64,000 bases of DNA from an uncultured Aquimarina sp. (GTDB taxonomy: Bacteria; Bacteroidota; Bacteroidia; Flavobacteriales; Flavobacteriaceae), in contig CALGLV010000029.1 of NCBI GenBank assembly GCA_937958985.1, positions 1-64,000 of the forward strand. The letters are read 5' to 3'. A program made the translations under genes and the position numbers. Positions 17,193 to 27,900 of this stretch are shown here, piece by piece (the first letter of the stretch is position 1; every line of letters starts with the position of its first letter). The notes beneath the pieces are model-generated. The model was given only the letters and a program-made list of their open reading frames with translations. It ran no database searches and was not told the origin of the DNA.

Positions 17193-19040
17193 ATGTGCGG
17201 AATAGTAGGGTATATAGGTCTTAAGGATGCTTATCCAATAGTAATAAAAGGCCTTAAAAGGCTTGAGTATAGAGGGTATGATTCGGCAGGAATAGCCTTG
17301 TTCGATGGGAATAATTTAGAAGTAACTAAAACCAAAGGTAAAGTAGCAGACTTAGAGCGTGTTGCTTTAGAAAAAAATTCAAAAAAAGGTTCTATAGGTA
17401 TTGGTCATACACGTTGGGCTACCCATGGCGTGCCAAATGATGTGAATTCCCATCCTCATTATTCTAATTCTGAAGACCTAGTAATTATTCATAATGGAAT
17501 TATTGAAAATTATGAGCCTCTTAAAAAAGAGTTAGTTGCTCGTGGTTATGAGTTTAAATCGGATACCGATACTGAGGTGCTTATTAATTTAATCGAAGAT
17601 GTTCAGATTAATGAAAAAGTTTCTTTGGAAAAGGCGGTTCAAATAGCTTTAAATCAGGCAATTGGAGCTTATGCTATTGCGGTTTTTGATAAAAGACAAG
17701 AAAATGAATTAATAGTTGCTCGTTTAGGAAGTCCATTAGCTATTGGTGTGGGTGAAAATGAATTTTTTATAGCTTCTGACGCTTCTCCTTTTATTGAGTA
17801 TACCTCAGATGCGATCTACTTAGAGGACGGTGAGATGGCTAAAATTAGCCTAAAAGAAGGGGTTGTTGTGTCAAAAATTAAAGATGGTGTAGCGGTAGAT
17901 CCTTATATTCAAAAGCTTAAAATAAACCTAGAACAAATTGAAAAAGGTGGTTTTGATCACTTTATGTTAAAAGAAATTTATGAGCAACCACATGCTATAA
18001 CCGATACCTATAGAGGAAGGTTATTAGCAAATGAGGGTGTGATTAAAATGGCAGGTATTGATGATAATATTGATAAGTTCGTAAATGCTAAAAGAATAAT
18101 TATTGTTGCCTGTGGTACCTCATGGCATGCAGGTTTAGTGGCAGAATATATTTTTGAAGAATTTTCGCGAATTCCAGTTGAAGTTGAATATGCCTCAGAA
18201 TTTCGATATAGAAATCCAATAATTAATAAAGATGATATCCTTATTGCTATTTCTCAAAGTGGAGAAACAGCAGATACCATGGCGGCAATTAAGCTGGCGA
18301 AACAACGTGGAGCTTTTGTTTTTGGAGTTTGTAACGTTGTAGGTTCTTCTATATCAAGAGAATCTCATGCAGGTGCATATACTCATGCAGGTCCTGAAAT
18401 AGGAGTTGCTTCTACCAAGGCATTCACAACTCAAATTACAGTATTGGCTTTAATGGCTTTACGTATTGCAAAGCAGAAAGGTTCTATTGCAAATTCTCAA
18501 TATCACTATTTGTTGCACGAAATGGAGCAAATTCCATCTAAAGTGGAAAAAGTGTTAGAGCAAAATGACGCTATAGAAAAAGTAGCAGAAGCTTATAAGG
18601 ATTCAGATAATTGCTTGTATTTGGGAAGAGGATTTAATTTCCCAGTGGCATTAGAAGGGGCTTTAAAGTTAAAAGAAATCTCATACATTCATGCTGAAGG
18701 GTATCCAGCAGCAGAAATGAAACACGGGCCTATTGCTTTAATAGATGAGCAAATGCCGGTTGTGGTTATCGCTACTAAAAAAGGGCATTACGAAAAAGTG
18801 GTTAGTAATATACAAGAAATTAAATCTAGAAAAGGAAAAGTAATAGGGATCGTTACCGAAGGTGATGTTACCGTAAAAGGATTAGCAGATCATGTAATTG
18901 AAGTGCCTGAAACTTTGGAGCCGTTTACGCCTTTACTAACAACAATACCTTTGCAGTTATTATCATACCATATTGCTGTTAAATTGGGTAAAAATGTCGA
19001 TCAGCCTCGTAACTTAGCAAAATCGGTTACGGTAGAATAA
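17193..19040 (+). CDS. glmS: Glutamine--fructose-6-phosphate aminotransferase (isomerizing)
   Basis: A 615-residue cytoplasmic enzyme making glucosamine-6-phosphate, the first step towards UDP-GlcNAc for peptidoglycan and LPS. It begins MCGIVGYIG, so Cys2 becomes the N-terminal glutaminase nucleophile. The class II amidotransferase domain (1-230; HTRWATHG, HNGIIENY) is followed by two SIS domains (ACGTSWHAGL, ISQSGETADTMAA, STKAFTTQ) and the C-terminal QPRNLAKSVTVE. The length is normal. It lies 32 bases behind the DUF4270 gene and may be co-transcribed. No glmS ribozyme-like sequence is apparent in the short upstream gap. Confidence 0.98.
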   Translation: MCGIVGYIGLKDAYPIVIKGLKRLEYRGYDSAGIALFDGNNLEVTKTKGKVADLERVALEKNSKKGSIGIGHTRWATHGVPNDVNSHPHYSNSEDLVIIHNGIIENYEPLKKELVARGYEFKSDTDTEVLINLIEDVQINEKVSLEKAVQIALNQAIGAYAIAVFDKRQENELIVARLGSPLAIGVGENEFFIASDASPFIEYTSDAIYLEDGEMAKISLKEGVVVSKIKDGVAVDPYIQKLKINLEQIEKGGFDHFMLKEIYEQPHAITDTYRGRLLANEGVIKMAGIDDNIDKFVNAKRIIIVACGTSWHAGLVAEYIFEEFSRIPVEVEYASEFRYRNPIINKDDILIAISQSGETADTMAAIKLAKQRGAFVFGVCNVVGSSISRESHAGAYTHAGPEIGVASTKAFTTQITVLALMALRIAKQKGSIANSQYHYLLHEMEQIPSKVEKVLEQNDAIEKVAEAYKDSDNCLYLGRGFNFPVALEGALKLKEISYIHAEGYPAAEMKHGPIALIDEQMPVVVIATKKGHYEKVVSNIQEIKSRKGKVIGIVTEGDVTVKGLADHVIEVPETLEPFTPLLTTIPLQLLSYHIAVKLGKNVDQPRNLAKSVTVE

Positions 19041-19140
19041 TAAGATTAAAGTTGAATTTTTATAAACCTATATAGGTAGGATTGTAAAATTGATAATCAT
19101 TAAAAAAAAGAATTGATTCTTTTTTTCGAATTTAATAAAC

Positions 19141-19148
19141 TATATTTG
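19141..19148 (+). promoter_or_regulatory. -7 box (TATATTTG) of the atpD-atpC operon
   Basis: TATATTTG matches TAnnTTTG exactly, 81 bases before the atpD start. A T-rich tract at about 19119-19127 may stand in for the -33 element. Confidence 0.6.
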
Positions 19149-19226
19149 CGCCTTGAAAATTGACGTTATTTCAATGATTGAATAGGCCGATATTTTTCAG
19201 TGAATGTTAAAAAATAAAATACTTAA

Positions 19227-20738
<1,512 letters not shown>

Positions 20739-20761
20739 AAACAGTAAAAACTAAGAAAATT

Positions 20762-21040
20762 ATGTTTTTAGAAATTGTAACACCAGAGCAAATAGTTTTT
20801 AATGCAGAAGTTACTTCAGTAGCAGTTCCTGGAATTGACGGGGAGTTTCAAATGCTTAAAGATCACGCGCCCGTAATATCTTTGTTGATAGCAGGTGACG
20901 TTAAAATAGATGCTTCAAATTTAGATGAAAAAAGCGCTAAAGTATTAAGCAAAAATACCGTAGATAACCGCTGGATTTATAAAATTAAAGGTGGTGTAAT
21001 TGAGGTAAACAATAATAAAATTATTGTTTTAGCAGATTAG
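20762..21040 (+). CDS. atpC: F-type ATP synthase subunit epsilon (short form)
   Basis: A 92-residue epsilon subunit, 23 bases after atpD. The N-terminal beta-sandwich is clear (LEIVTPEQIVFNAEVTSVAVPGIDGEFQML, DHAPVISLLIAGDVKI). The protein ends after the sandwich (GGVIEVNNNKIIVLAD) and lacks the C-terminal helical hairpin of long epsilons, which is usual for Bacteroidota. ATP-dependent inhibition by that hairpin is therefore not expected. Confidence 0.97.
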   Translation: MFLEIVTPEQIVFNAEVTSVAVPGIDGEFQMLKDHAPVISLLIAGDVKIDASNLDEKSAKVLSKNTVDNRWIYKIKGGVIEVNNNKIIVLAD

Positions 21041-21062
21041 ATTATTTCAAATAAATTTAAAA

Positions 21063-21096
21063 AAGGATCGTTAGTTAATTAACGATCCTTTTTTTT
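21063..21096 (+). terminator. Rho-independent terminator of atpDC
   Basis: Stem AAGGATCGTTA / TAACGATCCTT followed by a T-run, just after the atpC stop codon. Confidence 0.88.
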
Positions 21097-21099
21097 GTA

Positions 21100-21146
21100 A
21101 AATATAGCACTTAAATGCAACGAAGTTGCATTTAAGTGCTATATTT
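21100..21146. promoter_or_regulatory. 47-bp perfect inverted repeat, candidate operator of the TonB/Fur operon
   Basis: Two 22-base arms (21100-21121 and 21125-21146) match perfectly around a 3-base spacer GAA; the core reads TGCAAC-GAA-GTTGCA. The right arm contains the -7 box TATATTTG (21140-21147) of the operon that starts at 21172, so a protein bound here would block RNA polymerase. The third gene of the operon is a Fur-family repressor, whose relatives bind dyads of this general kind. There is no T-run after the dyad, so it is not a plain terminator. Confidence 0.7.
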
Positions 21147-21147
21147 G
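21140..21147 (+). promoter_or_regulatory. -7 box (TATATTTG) of the TonB/Fur operon
   Basis: An exact TAnnTTTG match, 24 bases before the start at 21172 and lying within the right arm of the inverted repeat. Confidence 0.6.
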
Positions 21148-21171
21148 TAGAATAAAACAAATTTAATAAAT

Positions 21172-21735
21172 ATGAAATTTTCTAAATCATTAACAATATT
21201 TGTGTCATTGGCTTTAAGTTTAATTGCCTGTAAAGATGATGATAGTGATATAGCCATTCCAAACGAGGAAGAGACAATAACAACAGTTATTTATACGCTT
21301 ACGGATTCCCAAAATAATATTTCTACTTTTAGATTTGAAGATCTAGATGGACCTGGAGGGAATAGTCCTACAATAACACCTGCGAATCTTTTGGCAAATA
21401 CAACTTACACTGGTGTGTTAACGTTTTTAAACGAATCTGGTGAAGAAGTTGAAGATATATCGGAAGAGGTTAAAGAAGAGGATGAGGACCATCAGGTGTT
21501 TTTTATAAATAGATCATCAAATATAGCAGAAATAGCATATTTAGATGCTGATGAAGATGGTAATCCATTAGGATTGCAAACAGAGTTTATCACAACTACA
21601 TCGGGTTCTGGTTTTGTAACAATTATACTTCGTCATTTACCTAGCAAAAACGCTGTAGGAGTAAGCGATGGAGGTATTACAAATGCTGGTGGTGAAACTG
21701 ATATTGAGGTTACTTTCTCTTTTAATGTACAGTAG
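21172..21735 (+). CDS. Acidic surface lipoprotein of a TonB receptor operon (putative metal-capture protein)
   Basis: A 187-residue lipoprotein (lipobox LSLIAC, then KDDDSD, a pattern of surface-exported Bacteroidota lipoproteins). The mature part is beta-rich and acidic (VIYTLTDSQNNISTFRFEDLDG ... NTTYTGVLTFLNESGE), with a run EEVKEEDEDHQVFF that could bind divalent metal. Similar flavobacterial proteins are often labelled 'type 1 periplasmic binding fold superfamily protein', a name without functional support. The stop codon overlaps the start of the TonB receptor by 11 bases, indicating translational coupling and a paired receptor/lipoprotein. A role in zinc or iron capture is inferred from the Fur-type regulator in the operon. 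Confidence 0.75.
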   Translation: MKFSKSLTIFVSLALSLIACKDDDSDIAIPNEEETITTVIYTLTDSQNNISTFRFEDLDGPGGNSPTITPANLLANTTYTGVLTFLNESGEEVEDISEEVKEEDEDHQVFFINRSSNIAEIAYLDADEDGNPLGLQTEFITTTSGSGFVTIILRHLPSKNAVGVSDGGITNAGGETDIEVTFSFNVQ

Positions 21736-24073
21736 TAAAATTCATTTAATAGGTATATTGTTTTGCACACTTCAGGCTTTCAGCCAGGAGTGTGCTTTTC
21801 ATATTGCAGGTGTTATTAAAGATGAAGGAACTAATATTCCTTTAGACAATGCCTCTTTGTATTTAGAAGAAACGAAACAAGGAGCTATATCTGATGATAA
21901 AGGGGCTTTTGTTTTTCATAATATATGTGAGGGTAAATATCATTTAGTAATCACACATATTAGTTGTGCAACCAAAGAAATATTTATTGAGGTTTCACAA
22001 GACACTACTGTCGATTTAACAATTAAACATACTAATCACGATCTAGAAGACGTAGTGATCTTTGGGAATTCATCTAATACGACTAACCAAAACACTGAAA
22101 CAATTTCTAATCAATATATTAGTGACAATGCCTCTCAAAATTTAGGGAGCCTGGTTGAATCTATTGTAGGAGTCAGTACCATTAAAAATGGGAATACCAT
22201 TGCCAAACCTGTGGTGCAAGGCAATTTCGGAAATCGATTGACTATTTTAAATAATGGGGTAGCACAAAGCGGACAGCAATGGGGAAATGATCACAGTCCG
22301 GAAATAGATCCTTTGGTAGCCAATAAAATTAGTGTTGTTAAAGGGGTAAGTGCTTTAAAATACCTAGGTTCTAACTTGGGTAGTGTGGTGCTAGTGGAGC
22401 CTAATGTTATAAACCAAGAACCTCATTTACATGGAAAAGCAAGCTATTTTTTTAATTCTAATGGCTTTGGGCATGGTGCAAACTTAGAATTACAACAGTA
22501 TAAAAAAATTGGCTGGAAAATAAATGCTACTATTAAAAAAGCAGGCGATCGAAGTTCGAATGAATTTGTTTTAAAAAATACAGGTAATCAAGAGTTTAAT
22601 ATTGCTTTCCAGCTAGAGAAAGAATATTCTAGCGGATTAAAGGCAGAGTTATATGCCAGTTCATTCAATACTACTATTGGTATTTTTCAAGGTTCACAAG
22701 CCTCAAATTTAACGGATTTGGAGAATATTCTTCGTTCAGAGCAACGATTTTCCAATGAAGATTTTTCATACGATATTGGAGCTCCAAGACAGGAAGTAAG
22801 TCACCAACTGTTAAAATTGCACGTGAAAAAGGAATTAAACGAATTGGCTTATTTGGATTTTACTCTAGCGGGACAACTTAACAATCGAGAAGAGTTTGAT
22901 AATCGACGAAGTGCGTTACGGGATACCCCTGTTTTAGGTTTATTAAATTACAATTTATTTAGTGAAGGTAAGTACCACAAACGCCTTTCAAATAATTACG
23001 TTTTTAATACAGGTCTTCAGCTTAGTTATACCAATAATACTAATGATTCGGAAACGGGGGTGCTGCCTTTAATTCCTGATTATGATCTGTTTCAAATAGG
23101 TGCATTTACAACCTTGAAAAAGAAATTGAATAAAAATACAATAGAGTTGGGATTAAGGTATGATTTTACAACACAAAACGTTTTAAGAATTACCAGAAAT
23201 GAAATACCCCGACGTGTTGTTGCAGAGGAAGACGTGTTTAACAATTTGAATGCTTCAATAAGTGTAAAAAGATATTTTTCAGAACATATTACAGGAACGT
23301 ATAGTTTAGGATACGCGTCTAGAAATCCAGCGATTAACGAATTATATAGTTTTGGATTGCACCAAGGAGTTGCTAGTTTTGAAAGAGGGGATCCAGATTT
23401 GGATACTGAAAATGGCTTAAAAACCAATTTGGAATTGGAAGGCGATATTAACGAGAGATTTACGTTTAAGTTACTGGGTTATTTTCAACGTATTCAAAAC
23501 TATATTTTTTTAGAGCCTACAGGTTTTGAATTAACCAATAGAGGTGCCTTACCTAGTTTTGAATACAATCAAGTAAATGCTCAAATATTTGGTTTTGATA
23601 TAGCTACAAAATGGGAAATAACAAAATCAATTTTTAGTACTGCTAAATATGCTTTTATACAAGGTGTTAATACATCTCAAGGTAATATTGGAATTATCAA
23701 TTTACCATCAAATAACCTTCGTTTTGGATTGGGGTATCAATTTACAAATGCTTTTAAGCTATTTGGGAGGTCTTTTGAGAATACAGAATTGGGTGTAAAT
23801 AGTTTACATGTATTTAAACAAAATAACATTAGTTTTGATCAAGAATTGCCTTTAAATATTGAGCGTACCGAATTTGTTCCAATACCAGATGGGTATACGC
23901 TCCTTGGATTATCATTTGCTTCTGAGATTCAATTAGGTAAAAATAGATTGCGGTTAACAGGAAAGGTAGATAATTTACTGAATATAGCTTACCGAGATTA
24001 TTTAAATCGACAACGTTACTTTGCTAACGATTTAGGTATAGATATTTCTTTCGGAGCGAGTTTAAAGTTTTAA
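21725..24073 (+). CDS. TonB-dependent outer-membrane receptor, metal-uptake type
   Basis: A 782-residue receptor. The signal peptide ends QAFSQ, followed by a carboxypeptidase-regulatory-like domain (about 28-105, GVIKDEGTNIPLDNASLYLEE), a TonB-box-like LEDVVIFGN, a plug (about 120-230, including NGVAQSGQQWGNDHSPEIDP and ISVVKGVSALKYLG) and a 22-strand barrel ending GIDISFGASLKF. It is shorter than SusC proteins (about 1000) and has the size of siderophore or metal receptors such as ZnuD. It is coupled to the upstream lipoprotein and lies 2 bases before a Fur-family gene. Start: ATG 21725 gives a good signal peptide; a longer TTG reading inside the lipoprotein gene is unlikely. Zinc is my best guess for the ligand. 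Confidence 0.88.
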   Translation: MYSSKIHLIGILFCTLQAFSQECAFHIAGVIKDEGTNIPLDNASLYLEETKQGAISDDKGAFVFHNICEGKYHLVITHISCATKEIFIEVSQDTTVDLTIKHTNHDLEDVVIFGNSSNTTNQNTETISNQYISDNASQNLGSLVESIVGVSTIKNGNTIAKPVVQGNFGNRLTILNNGVAQSGQQWGNDHSPEIDPLVANKISVVKGVSALKYLGSNLGSVVLVEPNVINQEPHLHGKASYFFNSNGFGHGANLELQQYKKIGWKINATIKKAGDRSSNEFVLKNTGNQEFNIAFQLEKEYSSGLKAELYASSFNTTIGIFQGSQASNLTDLENILRSEQRFSNEDFSYDIGAPRQEVSHQLLKLHVKKELNELAYLDFTLAGQLNNREEFDNRRSALRDTPVLGLLNYNLFSEGKYHKRLSNNYVFNTGLQLSYTNNTNDSETGVLPLIPDYDLFQIGAFTTLKKKLNKNTIELGLRYDFTTQNVLRITRNEIPRRVVAEEDVFNNLNASISVKRYFSEHITGTYSLGYASRNPAINELYSFGLHQGVASFERGDPDLDTENGLKTNLELEGDINERFTFKLLGYFQRIQNYIFLEPTGFELTNRGALPSFEYNQVNAQIFGFDIATKWEITKSIFSTAKYAFIQGVNTSQGNIGIINLPSNNLRFGLGYQFTNAFKLFGRSFENTELGVNSLHVFKQNNISFDQELPLNIERTEFVPIPDGYTLLGLSFASEIQLGKNRLRLTGKVDNLLNIAYRDYLNRQRYFANDLGIDISFGASLKF

Positions 24074-24075
24074 AT

Positions 24076-24495
24076 ATGAATATTACCATTGAATCGACAA
24101 AGGATCTGTTGAGAAGTAGAAAATTAAAGGCAACTCCAACACGTTTAGAAATTTTATCAGCCCTACAAAAACGTAATTCGGCAGTTACATTTTCGGAAAT
24201 TCAAAACATTTGTAACGATACAGATAGGGTAACTTTGTACCGTACAATACAAAGCTTCGTAGACAAAGGGCTTATTCATAAAGCATATCAGTCAGAAGAT
24301 GAAGTGCATTACGCATTATGTAGTCACAATTGTTCTTCGGAAGCGCACTTTCATAACCATTTACATTTTAAGTGTACTAGGTGTAAAAAAGTTACTTGTG
24401 AATATTTGGAAGAAGAAGTGAAAATTATTCTTCCTAAATTTCAAATTGAAAAAGTGGATATCACTATTTCGGGTATTTGTAAAAACTGCAATTAG
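24076..24495 (+). CDS. Fur-family transcriptional repressor (Zur-like)
   Basis: A 139-residue regulator. The winged helix (RKLKATPTRLEILSAL, DRVTLYRTIQSFVDKGLIHKA) is followed by a metal-binding half with the His cluster HFHNHLHFKC (91-100), CTRC (100-103) and CKNC (135-138), forming the structural Cys4 zinc site plus a His-rich sensing site. Its position at the end of an operon with a TonB receptor and an acidic lipoprotein, behind a perfect dyad over the promoter, suggests feedback control of metal uptake. Zur is preferred over Fur because the operon has no siderophore or haem gene, but the sequence alone does not decide. Confidence 0.88.
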   Translation: MNITIESTKDLLRSRKLKATPTRLEILSALQKRNSAVTFSEIQNICNDTDRVTLYRTIQSFVDKGLIHKAYQSEDEVHYALCSHNCSSEAHFHNHLHFKCTRCKKVTCEYLEEEVKIILPKFQIEKVDITISGICKNCN

Positions 24496-24536
24496 CGGCT
24501 TTACGAAGATTAGAATTTTAATTTAGACATTATATC

Positions 24537-24582
24537 AAACCCCCTCTAAAAGATTTATATTTCTTTTAGAGGGGGTTTGTTT
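24537..24582 (+). terminator. Rho-independent terminator of the TonB/Fur operon
   Basis: Long stem AAACCCCCTCTAAAAGA / TCTTTTAGAGGGGGTTT (17 pairs, 24537-24553 and 24562-24578) followed by a T-rich tail. Confidence 0.88.
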
Positions 24583-24927
24583 TGTTAGTCATTTAAAAAT
24601 GAAGATTACAATAAATCGAATACTCTAAATTTGCTTGTGTCTAAAGTATGTAGTTTGTAATTCAGTTTGTTTTGTTCCTTTTTTTGTTCGTCAATTACTA
24701 TTAAAATAATAGGTTTTTGTAGATGTTATGTATTGAAAATAAGTTAGTTGTACTATTAAGGTAGTTATCCGTATTTTTTTCATAGGTGCTCTTTGTAGTT
24801 TTGGGGCGAATCAAATAACTATTTGGAAATCAAATTATGAATCTGTTAATTAAAGTTGATTAATAATAGGTCTATAAATTAAAAATGATTCAAAACTAAC
24901 CAACTATATTATTTAAACTTTCATCTA
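24583..24927. other. Leader region of the GH9 gene
   Basis: About 345 AT-rich bases without a gene. A -7 box TAGTTTTG lies at 24796-24803, leaving an untranslated leader of roughly 120 bases before 24928. No riboswitch or dyad operator is recognised. Confidence 0.5.
24796..24803 (+). promoter_or_regulatory. -7 box (TAGTTTTG) of the GH9 gene
   Basis: An exact TAnnTTTG match, preceded by a T-tract at about 24774-24780 at a spacing acceptable for the -33 region. Confidence 0.5.
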
Positions 24928-27900
24928 ATGAAACGTACAAAAATTTGTCTATCCATACTTGCAGGTATGTTTAGCTTAGCAAGTTTTGCTCAATTTAACT
25001 ATGGCGAAGCACTTCAAAAATCATTGTTATTTTATGAAACACAACAGTCGGGTGTATTGCCAGATTGGAACAGAATTAACTGGAGGTCAAACTCTGGAGT
25101 TAATGACGGGGCCGATGTAGGTCTTGATCTTACAGGAGGATGGAATGATGCCGGTGACCACGTGAAATTTGGTTTTCCTATGGCATTTTCTATTACCGCA
25201 TTAAACTGGGGTTTCTTAGAATATAAGGACGGCTATGATGCTGTAAACCAAACAGAAATTTATAAAAGAAATATTAAGTGGGTTACCGACTATTTTATAA
25301 AATGTCACCCATCTCCAAATGTTTTTTATGCGCAGGTTGCCGACAGTAAATCACAAGATCATAACTTTTGGATGCCTGCCGAAATGGTCGATGTACATCC
25401 TCAATATGGCGAACGAAAGTCATATGCGATTACTTCAAATAATCCAGGGACAGAAGTGGCCTGTGAAACTGCAGCAGCATTAGCTTCGGCAAGTATAGTA
25501 TTTAAAGATAGTGATCCTGAGTATAGTGCCCTTTTATTGCAACATGCTAAGGAGTTATATGAATTTGGAGACACTTACAGAGGGTTATATACGGATGAAA
25601 ATGCAGGAGGAATACCTGCTGATGGAACCTATACTTCAAGTAGTTTTAAAGACGAATTAACTTGGGGAGCCCTGTGGTTATATAAAGCAACTGGTGAGCA
25701 GCAGTATTTAGATAAAGCGGAGGCTGAATATTCTGAGCCCGATTATTTATGGAGTTTGGTTTGGGAAGACAAAACTTACGGAAATATGGTGTTATTATCT
25801 ATAATTACAGATAAAGAGAATTATAAGCAAAATGCTGAGCGTCATTTAGATTGGTGGCAAAAAGAAAACGGTGGAGTGAGTTATTCGCCAGGAGGACAAG
25901 CAAATTTAACTCCTTGGGGTTCTTCAAGGCACGCTATGAATGCTTCGTTAACAGCATTGATATATAGTGATAATGTAAACACATCAAAAGAAGCGCAATA
26001 TCACGATTTTGCAGTAGATCAATTAAACTACATTTTGGGCGATAATCCTATGGAAAGAAGTTTAGTTACGGGGTTTGGAGTAAATCCACCAACGATGCCA
26101 CACCATAGGGGGCAACATTCTAGTTGGACGCGAAAAGAAGAAAATCCTATTGAATCAAGACACACTATGTGGGGAGCTTTAATGGGGGGTCCTTTGGGGC
26201 CAAATGATACTTTTGTAGAAGATCGAGGAGATTTTCAAGCAAATGAAGTGGCTACAGATTATAATGCATGTTATACGGGTGTTTTAGCAAGAATGATTAT
26301 GGAATTTGGAGGGTCTGAATTACCTGATTTTCCTCAGCCAGAACCTGCTGGTTTAGAATATGCTAACGAAGTAAAAATAAATAATGATCAGTCACGCTTT
26401 ACCGAAGTGGCTATATGGTTAAATAACCGTTCGGGTTGGCCTGCACGAGTGCCAAATTCTTTAAAGGCACGTTATTTTATCGATATTACAGAAGGTATTG
26501 CAGCAGGGTTTAATGTTGATGATTATGTAATTACAGCAAGAGGAGCAGGTAGTGCAACGACATCAAACCTTCAAGAATGGGATGTCGATAGTAATATTTA
26601 TTATGTAGAAATTGAGGTTGACCAAGAAAGCATGCCTTTTCCAGGTGGCCAAGGAGAATATAGAAGTGAAATTCAAATGCGAATTGCTTTACCAAACGAC
26701 GCGCCAGAAGCGGCGTGGGATGCCTCAAATGACTTTTCATATCAAGGACTTGACGATTCGTTGAAAATTTCTAATAATGTGCCTATTTATGAAAATGGCG
26801 TATTAGCAGGAGGTAATGAGCCTAATGGAGGGGAAACACCTACAGCTTTGTTTACGACTAATATAGTATCTGGAATAGCTCCTTTAGAAGTAGCTTTTAA
26901 TGGTGCTACTTCTTCAGACCCAAATGGAGATTCAATAACATACAGTTGGGACTTTGGTAATGGACAAACAGCAACCGAAGTTGCTCCGTCAATTATTTAT
27001 ACTGAAATAGGTTCTTTCTTAGTAAGTCTTACGGTTAGTGATGGTGAAAATACATCAACAGCCTTTACAACTACGATTACTGTAGAAGATGGAAATGTAG
27101 CGCCTATTGCTTCGTTCACAGCAACTCCAACTACAGGAATTGCTCCAGTTACAGTAAGTTTTGACGGCTCAGCATCATCGGATGAAAATGAAGATGAATT
27201 AACCTACACTTGGGATTTTGGAGATGGTGAATTTGGTACAGGAGTTACAATATCTCACCAATATGTTGAAGTAGGGGAATATAGCGCGGTACTTACCGTT
27301 AGTGACGGAAGTAAAGACGGAACAATATCAGAAACGGTAATTGTAACCGATGGTAGTCCCGTAGCGGCTTTTACAGTAAGTTCAGATGCTGGAATAGCGC
27401 CATTTGAAGTAACTTTTGATGCCACTACTTCTATAGATCCTACAGGAGAAGACCTTACGTATAACTGGAATTTTGGCAATGGAGAAACGGCAACTACAGC
27501 AAGTGCTTCTACTACGTATACAGAGCTAGGTCAGGCAACGGTTACGCTTACAGTAACGAATACAGATGGAGATACAGATACGGAAACTAGAATTATTAAT
27601 GTAACTGATGGAAGCGTAAGTTGTGGTTTTGAAACGCCAATCGCATCAGGATTACCTAGTGTTGATGAAGTGTTTACAAATGTTTATGTTTTAGGAAATG
27701 GTGGGCCAAATTTAGAGAATATAGCTAGATTCACAATCAACTGGAATTTAGAAAATAATGGATTATACCAATTATCTATAAACACTAACAATGGGAGTCC
27801 TAATTGGTGGAATGATTTAGCAGCTGTTGTAACCCAAAGCTTTAATGCGCCACAACCTGAAATTACGGTTACAGGTTCCGGGTTTGTAGGTTTTGACGGT

